The translations under genes and the position numbers were made by a program. Shown one piece after another: positions 30,340-38,933 of a stretch of 51,805 nt of DNA; position 1 is the stretch's first letter; every line of letters begins with the position of its first letter. The stretch lies in contig JAIBBD010000009.1 in NCBI GenBank assembly GCA_019694855.1, forward strand, positions 1 through 51,805, in the 5' to 3' direction. Source of the stretch: Dehalococcoidia bacterium. GTDB lineage: Bacteria; Chloroflexota; Dehalococcoidia; UBA2979. Below the pieces are notes generated by a model. It made no database searches. It saw only the letters and a list, made by a program, of their open reading frames with translations, and was not told where the DNA came from.

Positions 30340-31272
30340 TCAGCCGCTCGTCTCGCGGAACCAGCGGACGGTGGCGGCAAGCCCCGTCTCGAGGTCAGTC
30401 TGGGGCTGCCAACCCCACACTTCGCGGGCGCGCGAGGCATCGAGCATGATGCGCTGGATGTCGCCCGACCGCTCCGGGCCGTAGATCGGGGCGCGTTCGT
30501 AGCCGCTCAGGCGCGCGAGGTGTTCGAAGATCTGCTGCGTGCTCGTGCCGATGCCCGTGCCGATCAGGCAGGTCGCCGGCTGGTCCGTCGCGGCGCGCAA
30601 GGCCGCCTCGACGACGTCCTCTACATAGACGTAGTCGCGACGCTGGCTGCCATCGCCGAAGATCGTGGCCTCCGTGTTGGCGAGCATGCGCAGGGCGAAG
30701 ATGGCCACGACACCCGCCTCGCCGTGTGGGTCCTGCGCCGGGCCGTAAATGTTGCCGGGCCGGACGACGGACAGCTCGATGCCGCCCGGGCCCGCGAGTA
30801 GCCGCAGATACTGCTCGGCGGCGAACTTCGAGGCGCCGTAGACCGATTCCGGCGCGGCCGGCATTTCCTCGGTCACGGGCACCACGGCGGGCTCGCCGAA
30901 GAGCGCGCCGCCGGTGGAGACGAAGACGAAGCGCTTCGTCCCCGCCTCGATCGCGGCGCGCATGAGGTGGACGCTGCCGAGCACGTTCGTCTCGATGTCG
31001 ACCTCGGGCTCGCGCATGGAGACCGAGACCGAGGCCTGCGCGGCGAGGTGGTACACGACCTCAGGACGCGCCTCAAGGACCGCCCGACGCACCGCGTCGG
31101 CGTCGCGGATGTCGACACGGAAGTCGCGCATCCCAGACGGCCGAGGCGTGCGCGGCGGCACCCAGTCGAGGCCGCTGACCTCGCACCCCTCGGCGACGAG
31201 GCGGGCGACGAGGTGACCGCCGACAAATCCGGAAGAGCCAGTAACCAGTGCGGGACCATGAAGTTGGGACAT
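30340..31272 (-). CDS. NAD-dependent sugar-nucleotide epimerase/dehydratase
   Basis: A 310-residue extended SDR. TGSSGFVGGHL (11-21) binds NAD; HLAAQASV, the catalytic FVSTGG and YGASK motifs, and RPGNIYGPAQDP are in the right places. It resembles UDP-glucose 4-epimerase and GDP-mannose dehydratase types. It likely makes a nucleotide sugar for surface polysaccharide. The ATG lacks a clear ribosome site. Next upstream on the same strand is mgtE (62-base gap). Confidence 0.9.
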   Translation of the reverse strand: MSQLHGPALVTGSSGFVGGHLVARLVAEGCEVSGLDWVPPRTPRPSGMRDFRVDIRDADAVRRAVLEARPEVVYHLAAQASVSVSMREPEVDIETNVLGSVHLMRAAIEAGTKRFVFVSTGGALFGEPAVVPVTEEMPAAPESVYGASKFAAEQYLRLLAGPGGIELSVVRPGNIYGPAQDPHGEAGVVAIFALRMLANTEATIFGDGSQRRDYVYVEDVVEAALRAATDQPATCLIGTGIGTSTQQIFEHLARLSGYERAPIYGPERSGDIQRIMLDASRAREVWGWQPQTDLETGLAATVRWFRETSG

Positions 31273-31334
31273 GGGCCCATGTTCGAGTCCGCCTCGGACG
31301 AGAGCAACCGAGCCGGCGCGAGCGCGGGGGCCGG

Positions 31335-32693
31335 TCAGGTGAGCTGCGAGATGAAGAGCGTCGCGAGTCCGAGGAGCAGCAGGAACCCGATCACATCGGT
31401 GAAGGTCGTCATCCAGATACCCGCGGAGATGGCCGGGTCCTGGCCGAGGCGGTGCAGCAGGAGCGGGATGAAAACGCCCGTCACCATGCCGTTGGTGATG
31501 TTCGCACACATCGCCAGGCCCACGATGAGGCCGAGCGCGGGACTGCCGTTCACGGCCCAGCCCACCACGCCGACCGGCAGCCCGATGGCGAGGCCAATCA
31601 GCAAGCCGACGACCAGCTCGTGGCGCAGCACGGGCCAAGCGTCGCGCGGAGTAATACGCCCGAGGGCGAGCGACCGCACGACGACGGTCACGGTCTGGAT
31701 GCCCGCGTTGCCGCCCATGCCCGCGACCATCGGCATAAAGGCCGCGATCACGGCGAGACGCGCGATGGTGTCCTCGAACAGGGAGACGATGAAGCCGGCG
31801 AGCAGCGCGGTGAGCAGGTTCACGCCGAGCCACGGCAGCCGGTTGCGGACCGAGGTGCGCACCCCGCGCAGGTCCTCCTCGGTGCCCACGCCGACGATGC
31901 GGTACATGTCCTCGGTCGCTTCCTCCTCGAGGACATCGAGGAGGTCGTCCGCGGTGACGGTGCCGAGCAGGCGGCCGGCGTCGTCGACGACCGGGAGCGC
32001 GAGCAGGTTGTAGCGCTTGAGCAGGCGGGCGGCCTCCTCCTGGTCGGCATCGGCGCGGACTGACAGCACCTCGTCGGTCATGACGCTGCCAACGCGCGTC
32101 TCGGGGGCGGCCGTAATCAGCCAACGGAGGTTCAGCACGCCGACGAGGCGATTCGCGGGGTCGGTGATGTAGACGTAGAACGGCTGATCCGTGTCCGGGC
32201 GCAGCGAGCGCAGGAACTCGATCACCTCGCGGACCGTGCGGTCCGGGCCGACCGCGATGCGCTGGCCCGTCATGCGGCCGCCCGCGGTCTCCGTGCCGTA
32301 ATCGAGGAGCAGGCCGATCTGCCGCCGCAGCGAGAGCGGCAGCGCCGTCAGTGCGGCCTCCGCGACCTCCTCGGGCAGCTCCTGGATGACGTCCGTGGCG
32401 ATGTCGTCCGGCACGGAGCGCAGGACGTCGGCCACCTCGACCGGCGTCAGCTCGCGAAGGAGGTCCTCGCGGTACAGCCGCTCGACGTACGGCAGCGCGC
32501 TCCCGACATCGGGCGGCGAGAGCCGGCTGAGGAGCAGCCGGCGCGCGTCCTCGTCGTCGGTGGCGAGCAGCATCGCGCGGTCGGCGGGGTGCAGCTCACG
32601 CGCAAAGGCGACGGCCTCCTCGAGGCGGCCGTCGGCGAGCAGCGCGTCAAACGTCTCGGACGCCTCGGCGGGCGCCTGTTCCAGTTCCTGCAC
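31335..32693 (-). CDS. mgtE: Magnesium transporter MgtE
   Basis: A 452-residue Mg2+ channel. The N-terminal superhelical domain (about 10-130), two CBS domains (about 135-255, including FYVYITDPANRLVGVLNLRWL and LPVVDDAGRLLGTVTADDLLDVLEEE) and five C-terminal spans are seen. The pore region includes PMVAGMGGNAGIQT and GLAMCANITNG. GTG start; the upstream hexamer GACAAT sits 6 nt away, similar to the leaderless pattern but not matching TANNNT. No Mg2+ riboswitch was recognised. Confidence 0.95.
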   Translation of the reverse strand: MQELEQAPAEASETFDALLADGRLEEAVAFARELHPADRAMLLATDDEDARRLLLSRLSPPDVGSALPYVERLYREDLLRELTPVEVADVLRSVPDDIATDVIQELPEEVAEAALTALPLSLRRQIGLLLDYGTETAGGRMTGQRIAVGPDRTVREVIEFLRSLRPDTDQPFYVYITDPANRLVGVLNLRWLITAAPETRVGSVMTDEVLSVRADADQEEAARLLKRYNLLALPVVDDAGRLLGTVTADDLLDVLEEEATEDMYRIVGVGTEEDLRGVRTSVRNRLPWLGVNLLTALLAGFIVSLFEDTIARLAVIAAFMPMVAGMGGNAGIQTVTVVVRSLALGRITPRDAWPVLRHELVVGLLIGLAIGLPVGVVGWAVNGSPALGLIVGLAMCANITNGMVTGVFIPLLLHRLGQDPAISAGIWMTTFTDVIGFLLLLGLATLFISQLT

Positions 32694-32781
32694 GTCCGAA
32701 TTGTCACATGCCCGCGTTCACACCCGGACCGGCAGCCATGACGAACTGCGCGTGTTATCCGGGTGTAGGATGAGATTCAGC

Positions 32782-32797
32782 CCGCACGATCGTGCGG
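32782..32797. promoter_or_regulatory. Perfect 16-bp palindrome upstream of the flavin reductase
   Basis: CCGCACGATCGTGCGG is perfectly palindromic. It lies 10 bases after a TAGGAT -10 box (32766-32771), so it would sit at or just after the transcription start. It may be a repressor site; no regulator gene adjoins. Confidence 0.5.
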
Positions 32798-32820
32798 AGT
32801 ACGTCGAGGCGAGGGACGGC

Positions 32821-33315
32821 ATGACGAGCACGGCCATCGACCAGCGCCTGTATCGCGACGTGATCGGACGCTTCGCCACCGGCGTCACCGTGATCACGTT
32901 CCGGACGGATCACGTCACGCGCGGGATGACCGCGAACGCCGTTGCGTCGCTATCGCTGGACCCGACGCTGCTCATCGCGTGCATCGACAAGCGGACCTCG
33001 GCGCACGCGGCGCTGGCACAGGCGGACGGCTTCGCGGTGAACATCCTGGCCGAGGATCAGCTCGAGATCTCTCGCCTGTTCGCGCGACCGGGCCTCGAGG
33101 GCATGGGCGATGTCGAGTACCGCACGGCCGTGACCGGGGCGCCCATCCTCGATGGGGTGCTGGCATGGTTCGACTGCGCCGTGCACGAGCGCTTCGACGG
33201 TGGTGACCACACGATCTTCGTCGGCCGGGTGCTGGAGCTCTCACTCGAGCGACCCGAGGCCGACCCGCTGCTGTTCTACGCGGGCGGCTACCGCACGCTC
33301 GGCGACTCGCTGTAG
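32821..33315 (+). CDS. Flavin reductase (HpaC-like)
   Basis: A 164-residue split-barrel flavin reductase. FATGVTVITF (about 17-26), GMTANAVASLSLDPTLLIACIDKRTSAH and FAVNILAEDQ are the family's FMN and NADH site segments; HTIFVGRVLEL closes the barrel. It should supply reduced flavin to a two-component oxygenase. This is the second such protein in the window and the more typical one. AGGGAC precedes the ATG. Confidence 0.93.
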   Translation: MTSTAIDQRLYRDVIGRFATGVTVITFRTDHVTRGMTANAVASLSLDPTLLIACIDKRTSAHAALAQADGFAVNILAEDQLEISRLFARPGLEGMGDVEYRTAVTGAPILDGVLAWFDCAVHERFDGGDHTIFVGRVLELSLERPEADPLLFYAGGYRTLGDSL

Positions 33316-33408
33316 CTCCTCGTTGTGCATGGGAAGGCGCGTTGGTGCGCGCACGGGCGAGGATGCTACACTCGCCGAGTGCGGCCGTGCGGGCCGCATG
33401 CTTGTCGT

Positions 33409-33486
33409 GGTGGGTGTCGCCTAGCGGTCTAAGGCGCCAGGTTGTGGCCCTGGAGAGCGAGGGTTCAAATCCCTTCACCCACCCCA
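33409..33486 (+). tRNA. tRNA-His(GUG)
   Basis: The acceptor GTGGGTG (33410-33416) pairs with CACCCAC (33476-33482). The extra G-1 at 33409 pairs with discriminator C at 33483, the identity mark of tRNA-His. Anticodon GTG at 33444-33446 in loop TTGTGGC; TTCAAATC T-loop; encoded CCA at 33484-33486. Possible promoter TTGGTG (33342) with TACACT (33367-33372), 19-base spacing. Confidence 0.96.
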
Positions 33487-33570
33487 CATCCTCCCTCGAC
33501 CGTCCGCATACGCCGCCAGCGACCGCTCTGCCGAGCCCGACTCGCTCCCACGAGCCTCGAGGGGTCCGCC

Positions 33571-34821
33571 ATGTACCGATGGTCCTTGCTCCTGGCAGCC
33601 GTGGCTGCCGCCGTGCTCGTGGTTGCCTGCGGCGGCGGAGGGGGTGACGACAACGCGACGAAGATCTCGGACCGCGTGCTGCGCCTCGGCGAGGGCGTCG
33701 GCACGGAGGTCGAAATCTTCCCCGGGAAGGTCCCCGACAACCTCAAGGACCTGCTGAACCCGGACAAGACCTCGAAGGACGACCCGGTCGAGCTGACGCC
33801 GCTCCCGAACGCGAAGCTGGTGGGATCGGCGCGCGTGACCCGCGTTGACGGCCTGCACACGTTCTTTCTGATGTACGAGGTGAAGCAGGACGAGCCCGCG
33901 GTCTCCGAGGCCGCGCGCGGCCTGTTCGACGAGACGCCCTGGCAGATCGTGGGTGGCCAGTCGAGCGATGGCGTGACGGCGTATCGCTTCCAGAGCACGC
34001 GTTCGAGCGACCTGGTGGGGACGGTCGTCGTGCAGCCGCTCGCCAGCACCGAGACGTTCGAGGTCGTGATCTCGCGGGGCGGGAAAGAAAAGAAGCTGAC
34101 CCTACACCGGCACGCCTTCACGCCGGTGCTGGGGGCGGAGCTCGACGAGCGCGAGGGCGGGGTCGTGGTGTCCCGCCTCGGCGCGGGCGAGGGCTCGAAC
34201 GCCGGCCTGCAGGAAGGCGACCGCGTCGTCAAGATCGGTGGCAAGTCGATCGACAACCTGGCCTCCGTGAGCGACGCGTTGCGCCAGCTCGGCGACGGCA
34301 AGGACCCCGTGACGAGCGTGATGTACGTGATGCAGATCTCGCCGGCGAACCCGATCGTGTCGCCCTACGTGCTGCCCGACCCGCGGCCGATCCCGCGCTC
34401 CTTCGGGAACGTCGCGCCGTACCTCGTCCTCGACCGCACCATCCCGATCGCGGTGCAGTGGTCCGTGGAAGCCCAGGGGTCGACGTACCAGTTCGTGCTG
34501 CTGAGCGAGGCCACGCTGACGGATGTCGCGGACAACTACCGCAACGTGCTGAAGCGGCAGAACCTCGCCATCACTTCGGACGCCGCGCAGGGCACGGGCA
34601 CGACGATCGAGTTCAGCACGCCGGACAACTCCATGCAGGGGTCAGTCGAGGTGGATTCGTTCGTCCAGGACGACCACTACACGCAAATCTCGATCACGGT
34701 CCAGGCCGAGCCCGGCTTCTCGAACGCGACGCGTCCGCAGACCACGCCGACGCCGAGGGCCACCGCGACCGCGACGGCCACCGCCGGCGCCGCCACCGCT
34801 ACTCCGACCCGGACGCCGTAA
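33571..34821 (+). CDS. PDZ-domain lipoprotein with Thr/Ala tail
   Basis: A 416-residue lipoprotein: lipobox ending at Cys20 (VVAC), Gly-rich linker, an N-terminal beta-rich domain, a PDZ domain near 180-260 (VVVSRLGAGEGSNAGLQEGDRVVKIGGKSIDNL), a C-terminal domain (about 290-390) and a Thr/Ala/Pro tail like the stalks of the 1.8-3.7 kb proteins. No protease domain is seen. PDZ domains bind C-termini, so it may hold unfolded or processed envelope proteins. GAGGGG lies 6 nt before the ATG. Single gene, closed by a hairpin. Confidence 0.87.
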   Translation: MYRWSLLLAAVAAAVLVVACGGGGGDDNATKISDRVLRLGEGVGTEVEIFPGKVPDNLKDLLNPDKTSKDDPVELTPLPNAKLVGSARVTRVDGLHTFFLMYEVKQDEPAVSEAARGLFDETPWQIVGGQSSDGVTAYRFQSTRSSDLVGTVVVQPLASTETFEVVISRGGKEKKLTLHRHAFTPVLGAELDEREGGVVVSRLGAGEGSNAGLQEGDRVVKIGGKSIDNLASVSDALRQLGDGKDPVTSVMYVMQISPANPIVSPYVLPDPRPIPRSFGNVAPYLVLDRTIPIAVQWSVEAQGSTYQFVLLSEATLTDVADNYRNVLKRQNLAITSDAAQGTGTTIEFSTPDNSMQGSVEVDSFVQDDHYTQISITVQAEPGFSNATRPQTTPTPRATATATATAGAATATPTRTP

Positions 34822-34829
34822 CGCTCCAT

Positions 34830-34863
34830 CCGTGGATGCCCGAAACGCCTCGGGCATCCACGG
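34830..34863 (+). terminator. Perfect 14-bp hairpin after the PDZ lipoprotein
   Basis: Arms at 34830-34843 and 34850-34863 pair fully around AACGCC. No T run follows, so it is either a terminator of the hairpin-only kind or an RNA-stabilising stem. Confidence 0.65.
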
Positions 34864-34986
34864 CCAGCGCCTCGACGCACCGCGTGGCCGATCGCGTCGG
34901 TGTCAGCGGACGATCAGGGGCCCCTGCCGCCGTGCGACAATAGGAGTTCCTGGAGTCGCTTTCGCTCACGAGTAAGGGATGCCTGA

Positions 34987-35400
34987 TTGCGCGTCGAGAA
35001 GCCGTGCGACTTCGGCGGCGGGCTCCTGCGTCACGCCTGCGGGCGCGAGGCTATCTCGGAGTGCGTGTACTGCGGCCATCCGTTCTGCGAGCGGCACGGC
35101 GAGCGTGGCCCCGACTTCACCGATGCCTGTGCACGCAAGCGTTGCTCGGCGAAGCTGCGAGACGTGGTCGCCCACCAAGAATGGCGTGAGCGCGTGCGCT
35201 ACGCGAATGCGACGAGCGTGTGCGCGCACGAGGAATGCCTCGAGCGAATGCACCATCAGTGCTCACGCTGCCGGCTCCTCTTCTGCTCGGAGCACGTGAC
35301 ACAGGTCACCGTCGTCTACAACGACGTGCAGCCGCCGAAGAAAGACTTCGCACTCGCCTGTTTCCACTGCAAGGACCGGCGGAAGCTCTGGAACCGATAG
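34987..35400 (+). CDS. Cys/His-rich zinc-binding protein
   Basis: A 137-residue small protein with many CxxC and CxxH pairs: CVYCGHPFCERH (about 26-37), then ACARKRC, CAHEEC, CSRCRLLFCSEH (about 92-103) and CFHCKD. The two C-x2-C-x4-C-x2-H sets look like two similar zinc knuckles (AN1/B-box-like) and probably bind several Zn2+. No family name can be given. TTG start after AGGGA (7 nt). No enzyme motif; an adapter or RNA/protein binder is possible. Confidence 0.78.
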   Translation: MRVEKPCDFGGGLLRHACGREAISECVYCGHPFCERHGERGPDFTDACARKRCSAKLRDVVAHQEWRERVRYANATSVCAHEECLERMHHQCSRCRLLFCSEHVTQVTVVYNDVQPPKKDFALACFHCKDRRKLWNR

Positions 35401-35422
35401 CGCGCGCAGCACGCTCGATCCG

Positions 35423-36190
35423 TCAGGGCGCGGCTGCCACCGGATTCGTGAGCACGCCGACGCCGCCGACTTCCACCTGGACCGTGTCTCCCGCGTGCAG
35501 TTCAGCGGTCGTGCCCGGCGTTCCGGTGTAGACGAGGTCACCCGGTTCAAGCGTCATCGCGCTCGTGACGAACGCCACGCACTTTCGGATCGAGTGAATG
35601 AGCTGTGAGGTGTCGGCCTGCTGCACGACCTCGCCGTTCAGCCGCACGGTCAGCGGGATACGCTCGGGGTCGAGGTCCGTGGCGATCCACGGCCCGACGG
35701 CCGTGAACGTGTCCGAGGACTTCGCCCGCCACCACTGCAGATCGGCGCGCTGCCACTCGCGCGCGGAGACATCGTTGCCGGCGGTGTAGCCGAGGACGTG
35801 CGCATCTACCTCGGACTCTCGCAGGTTGCGCGCCCGCTTCCCGATCACCACCACCACCTCGCCCTCTTCATCGACGCGGCCGGCGTCGGCAGGGAGGACG
35901 ATCGCCTGGCCGGGCCCGATGACCGAGCTCGGCGTCTTCAGGAACGGCTCGGGGTGCGTGGGCTCGTCGTGCGGCACGACCCGCGCCTCGAGGTGGCTGC
36001 GATAGTTGAGGCCGATCGCGACGACCTTGCCCGGCTGGATGGGCGCGAGCAACGTCACTTTCGAGAGCGGGAACGTCTCGCCCGTCGGCTCGAGGCGGCC
36101 GAGCGGGCCACCGCGCACGAGATGCACCGTCCGTCCGCGGAGCACCGCGGTGCTCGCCCTGCCGCCCACCCGCACACGTCCGATGCGCAT
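35423..36190 (-). CDS. Fumarylacetoacetate hydrolase family protein
   Basis: A 255-residue FAH-superfamily enzyme (hydrolases, decarboxylases and isomerases of 2-oxo acids). VVAIGLNYRSHLEA (about 56-69), the metal Glu pair in VDEEGEVVVVIG, GYTAGNDVSAREWQ and TGTPGTT are in order. Substrate cannot be told; aromatic degradation or oxaloacetate decarboxylation are usual. GAGGAG precedes the ATG, with TACAGT as -10 on its strand. Convergent with the zinc protein, divergent from the ligase at 36346. Confidence 0.92.
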   Translation of the reverse strand: MRIGRVRVGGRASTAVLRGRTVHLVRGGPLGRLEPTGETFPLSKVTLLAPIQPGKVVAIGLNYRSHLEARVVPHDEPTHPEPFLKTPSSVIGPGQAIVLPADAGRVDEEGEVVVVIGKRARNLRESEVDAHVLGYTAGNDVSAREWQRADLQWWRAKSSDTFTAVGPWIATDLDPERIPLTVRLNGEVVQQADTSQLIHSIRKCVAFVTSAMTLEPGDLVYTGTPGTTAELHAGDTVQVEVGGVGVLTNPVAAAP

Positions 36191-36345
36191 CGTCCGCTCC
36201 TCGTCTGCTCGCGCGCACTGTACCGCTCGCCCGGGGTACGCGGCAGCGAGGGCAGCGACCGCCGGCCACGCCCGAGCGCGCGACTCGCTGCGTGCTACGA
36301 TGCTGCGAGCGCCGTGAGGGCGGCGCTCAGCGGAGGGCGACGGTC

Positions 36346-37551
36346 CTGCTCGAGATCTACAACTCGCTCACCCGTCAGCGGGAGGCGTTCGAGTCCATCG
36401 AGCCCGGCGTTGCGAAGATGTACGTGTGCGGCATCACGCCGTACGACGTCGGCCACCTCGGGCATGCGCTGGTGTTCGTCACCTTCGACGTCGTGCGCCG
36501 CTACCTCGAGTTCAACTCGTACGAGGTGCGGCACATCCAGAACATCACCGACGTCGACGACGACATGGTGCGCAAGTCGCGCGAGCTCGGCATCTCGATC
36601 CCGGAACTCACGGACCGCAACCACGCGATCTACCTCCGCGAGATGGACGCGCTGAACGTGCAGCGTCCGCTCGCGTTCCCGCGCGTCTCCCAGTCGCTGC
36701 CCGAGATCATCGAGCTGGTGCAGCTGCTGATCGCACGCGGCCACGCCTACGTCGTCGACGGCTACGTGTTCTTCGATAGCTCGAGCTGCGCGGACTTCGG
36801 CCGCCTGAGCGGGCGCACCCGTGACGAGCTACGGCAGGGACCAATCAGCGACAGCACGCCGGAGGAGCCCGACCACCTGAAGCGGGACAAGCTCGACTTC
36901 CTGCTCTGGCAGCCCTCGGACGCGGCGGACGCGCGCTTCCCCTCGCCGTGGGGCGAGGGCCGGCCGGGCTGGCACATCGAGTGCTCCGCGATGGCACGGG
37001 CGGCGCTGGGCGACCGCATCGACATCCATGGCGGCGGGCGCGACCTGCAGTACCCGCACCACGACTCGGAAATCGTCCAGTCGGAGTGCGCGACGGGCGA
37101 AGCGCCCTACGTCCGCACCTGGATGCACGTGGGCACGATGAAGCTCGACGGCGTGAAGATGTCGAAGTCGCTCGGCAACCTCGTCAAGGTGAGCGACCTG
37201 CTCGCGGACGGCCATTCACCGGACGCCATCCGGCTGAACCTGCTACGCACGCACTACCGCGCGGACCACGACTGGGACGCCGAGGAGCTGCGCCGCAGCG
37301 AGGAGATGGCCACCACGCTCCGCCGCGCGGTGGAGAGCCGCGGCGGCCCGCCCGACCGGCTGCAGGTGCAGCATCATCGCCTCGCCTTCATGGACGCGAT
37401 GGACGACGACTTCAACACCCCGCGGGCCGTCGACGTGCTGCTCTCAGTCGCGGCCGAGATCGAGGCCGGGCGCCTGCATGGCGAGACGGCGATCCCGACG
37501 CTGATTGAGCTCGCGGACGTCCTCGGGCTCCGGCTCGGCCGCGAGGGTTAG
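36346..37551 (+). CDS. CysS/MshC-type cysteine ligase, apparent CTG start
   Basis: A 401-residue class I ligase activating cysteine as the adenylate. Zinc and ATP sites: Cys28 (MYVCGITPYD), HLGH (37-40), GWHIECSAMA, HGGGRDLQYPHHDSE and KMSKSLGN. CGITPYDxxHLGHA with NITDVDD is the MshC (mycothiol) pattern, while MDDDFNTP and HGGGxDLxxPHH are like CysS. It is shorter than CysS and lacks the far C-terminal tRNA-binding end. The family N-terminus (MLEIYNSL) requires CTG at 36346, 8 nt after GGAGGG; no ATG, GTG or TTG fits. A TACGAT box lies at 36296-36301. Confidence 0.82.
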   Translation: MLEIYNSLTRQREAFESIEPGVAKMYVCGITPYDVGHLGHALVFVTFDVVRRYLEFNSYEVRHIQNITDVDDDMVRKSRELGISIPELTDRNHAIYLREMDALNVQRPLAFPRVSQSLPEIIELVQLLIARGHAYVVDGYVFFDSSSCADFGRLSGRTRDELRQGPISDSTPEEPDHLKRDKLDFLLWQPSDAADARFPSPWGEGRPGWHIECSAMARAALGDRIDIHGGGRDLQYPHHDSEIVQSECATGEAPYVRTWMHVGTMKLDGVKMSKSLGNLVKVSDLLADGHSPDAIRLNLLRTHYRADHDWDAEELRRSEEMATTLRRAVESRGGPPDRLQVQHHRLAFMDAMDDDFNTPRAVDVLLSVAAEIEAGRLHGETAIPTLIELADVLGLRLGREG

Positions 37552-37625
37552 GCGGGCCTCGGCCATCATTCGAGGGTGCTCACTCATCGTGTACGCTGGC
37601 GGCAGCGCTGCCGCGGGAGGGTCGC

Positions 37626-38924
37626 TTGGCTGAAACCGGCGGAGGACTGCTCGCGGTCCTCGTGCTCGTGTTCGTGAACGGCTTCTTCGTGGCGGCGGAG
37701 TTCGCGCTCGTCACGATCCGGCGCACGCGCGTCGACCAGATGGTCGCCGAGGGACGGCCCGGCGCGGGCAACGTCGCGGACGCCATCGGGCACCTCGACA
37801 GCTACATCGCGGCGTGCCAGCTCGGCATCACGATGGCGAGCCTGGGGCTGGGCTGGGTCGGCGAACCGGCGCTGGCGGGCATCATCGAGCCCGCAGTCGG
37901 GGAGGTGGCCGGGCACGCGGCGGCCGTGGTCGTCTCGTTCGTGGTCATCACCTCGATGCTGGTCGTCGCCGGCGAGCTGACGCCGAAGGGCATCGCGCTG
38001 CAGTACCCGGAGCAGACGACGATCGTCGTCACGGGTCCGCTGCGCCTGTTTCGCGTGATCTTCCGGCCCGCGATCTGGCTCCTGAACGAGGGGGGCTGGA
38101 TGGCCGCGCGTGTGCTGGGCGTCAGCCGGGATGTCGAGAGCCACTCGCACATTGGCGCTGAGGAGTTGCGGCTCGTGGTGCAGGCCAGCGCACAGGCGGG
38201 CGCGATCGAGACCGAGGAGCAGTTCCTCCTCGAGCGCGTGCTCCGCTTCGGCGACCTCACGGTCGCGTCCGTGATGATCCCGCGCACCGAGGTCGTGGCG
38301 CTGCAGATCGACACCTCGACGGAGCAGGCGACCGCGATGGTGGCCGAGCACCACCACTCCCGCTACCCGGTGTATCGCAAGGATCTCGACGACATCCTGG
38401 GCGTGATCCACGTGCGCGACCTGCTGCTCGCCGAGCCCTCGGCGACGCTGCAGCCGCTGCTGCGCGACGCGCTGGTCGTGCCCAGCAGCGTGGGGGTGGA
38501 CCGCCTGCTCGCGGAGATGCGGACGCGGCGCAATCACTTCGCGATCGCGGTCGACGAGTTCGGCGGCACGGATGGCATCGTGACGCTGGAGGACGTGCTC
38601 GAGTCGATCGTGGGCGAGCTGCAGGACGAGTTCGAGGAGCCGGAGCGGCCGCCCCAGCGGGGCCCGGGCGGCCGCCTGCGCATCGACGGGCTCGACAACG
38701 TGGACGTGCTGCCCGGGCTGCTCGGATTCGAGGTGGAGCCGGGACCGTACAACACCGTGGCCGGGTACGTCCTCGACCGCATCGGGCGCATCCCGCAGGT
38801 GGGCGACGCGATCGAGGTCGCGGGCTATCGGTTGCGCGTGGTGGAGATGGACGACCTGCGCATCGCGACCGTCGAGGCCGAGCCGCTCAACGCCGCGCGG
38901 GCGGCCCAGGAAGCCGCCCCCTAA
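37626..38924 (+). CDS. CNNM/CBS-domain membrane protein (HlyC/CorC family)
   Basis: A 432-residue protein: CNNM transmembrane domain (about 1-195, with FFVAAEFALVTIRRTRV and VVAGELTPKGIAL), two CBS domains (about 205-330, SRYPVYRKDLDDILGVIHVRDLL) and the C-terminal CorC/HlyC domain. Members handle Mg2+ or Co2+ efflux despite the old hemolysin name. TTG start after GGGAGGG; TACGCT -10 near 37590. A second Mg2+ gene, mgtE, is 5 kb away. Confidence 0.92.
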   Translation: MAETGGGLLAVLVLVFVNGFFVAAEFALVTIRRTRVDQMVAEGRPGAGNVADAIGHLDSYIAACQLGITMASLGLGWVGEPALAGIIEPAVGEVAGHAAAVVVSFVVITSMLVVAGELTPKGIALQYPEQTTIVVTGPLRLFRVIFRPAIWLLNEGGWMAARVLGVSRDVESHSHIGAEELRLVVQASAQAGAIETEEQFLLERVLRFGDLTVASVMIPRTEVVALQIDTSTEQATAMVAEHHHSRYPVYRKDLDDILGVIHVRDLLLAEPSATLQPLLRDALVVPSSVGVDRLLAEMRTRRNHFAIAVDEFGGTDGIVTLEDVLESIVGELQDEFEEPERPPQRGPGGRLRIDGLDNVDVLPGLLGFEVEPGPYNTVAGYVLDRIGRIPQVGDAIEVAGYRLRVVEMDDLRIATVEAEPLNAARAAQEAAP

Positions 38925-38933
38925 CCAACCCGA

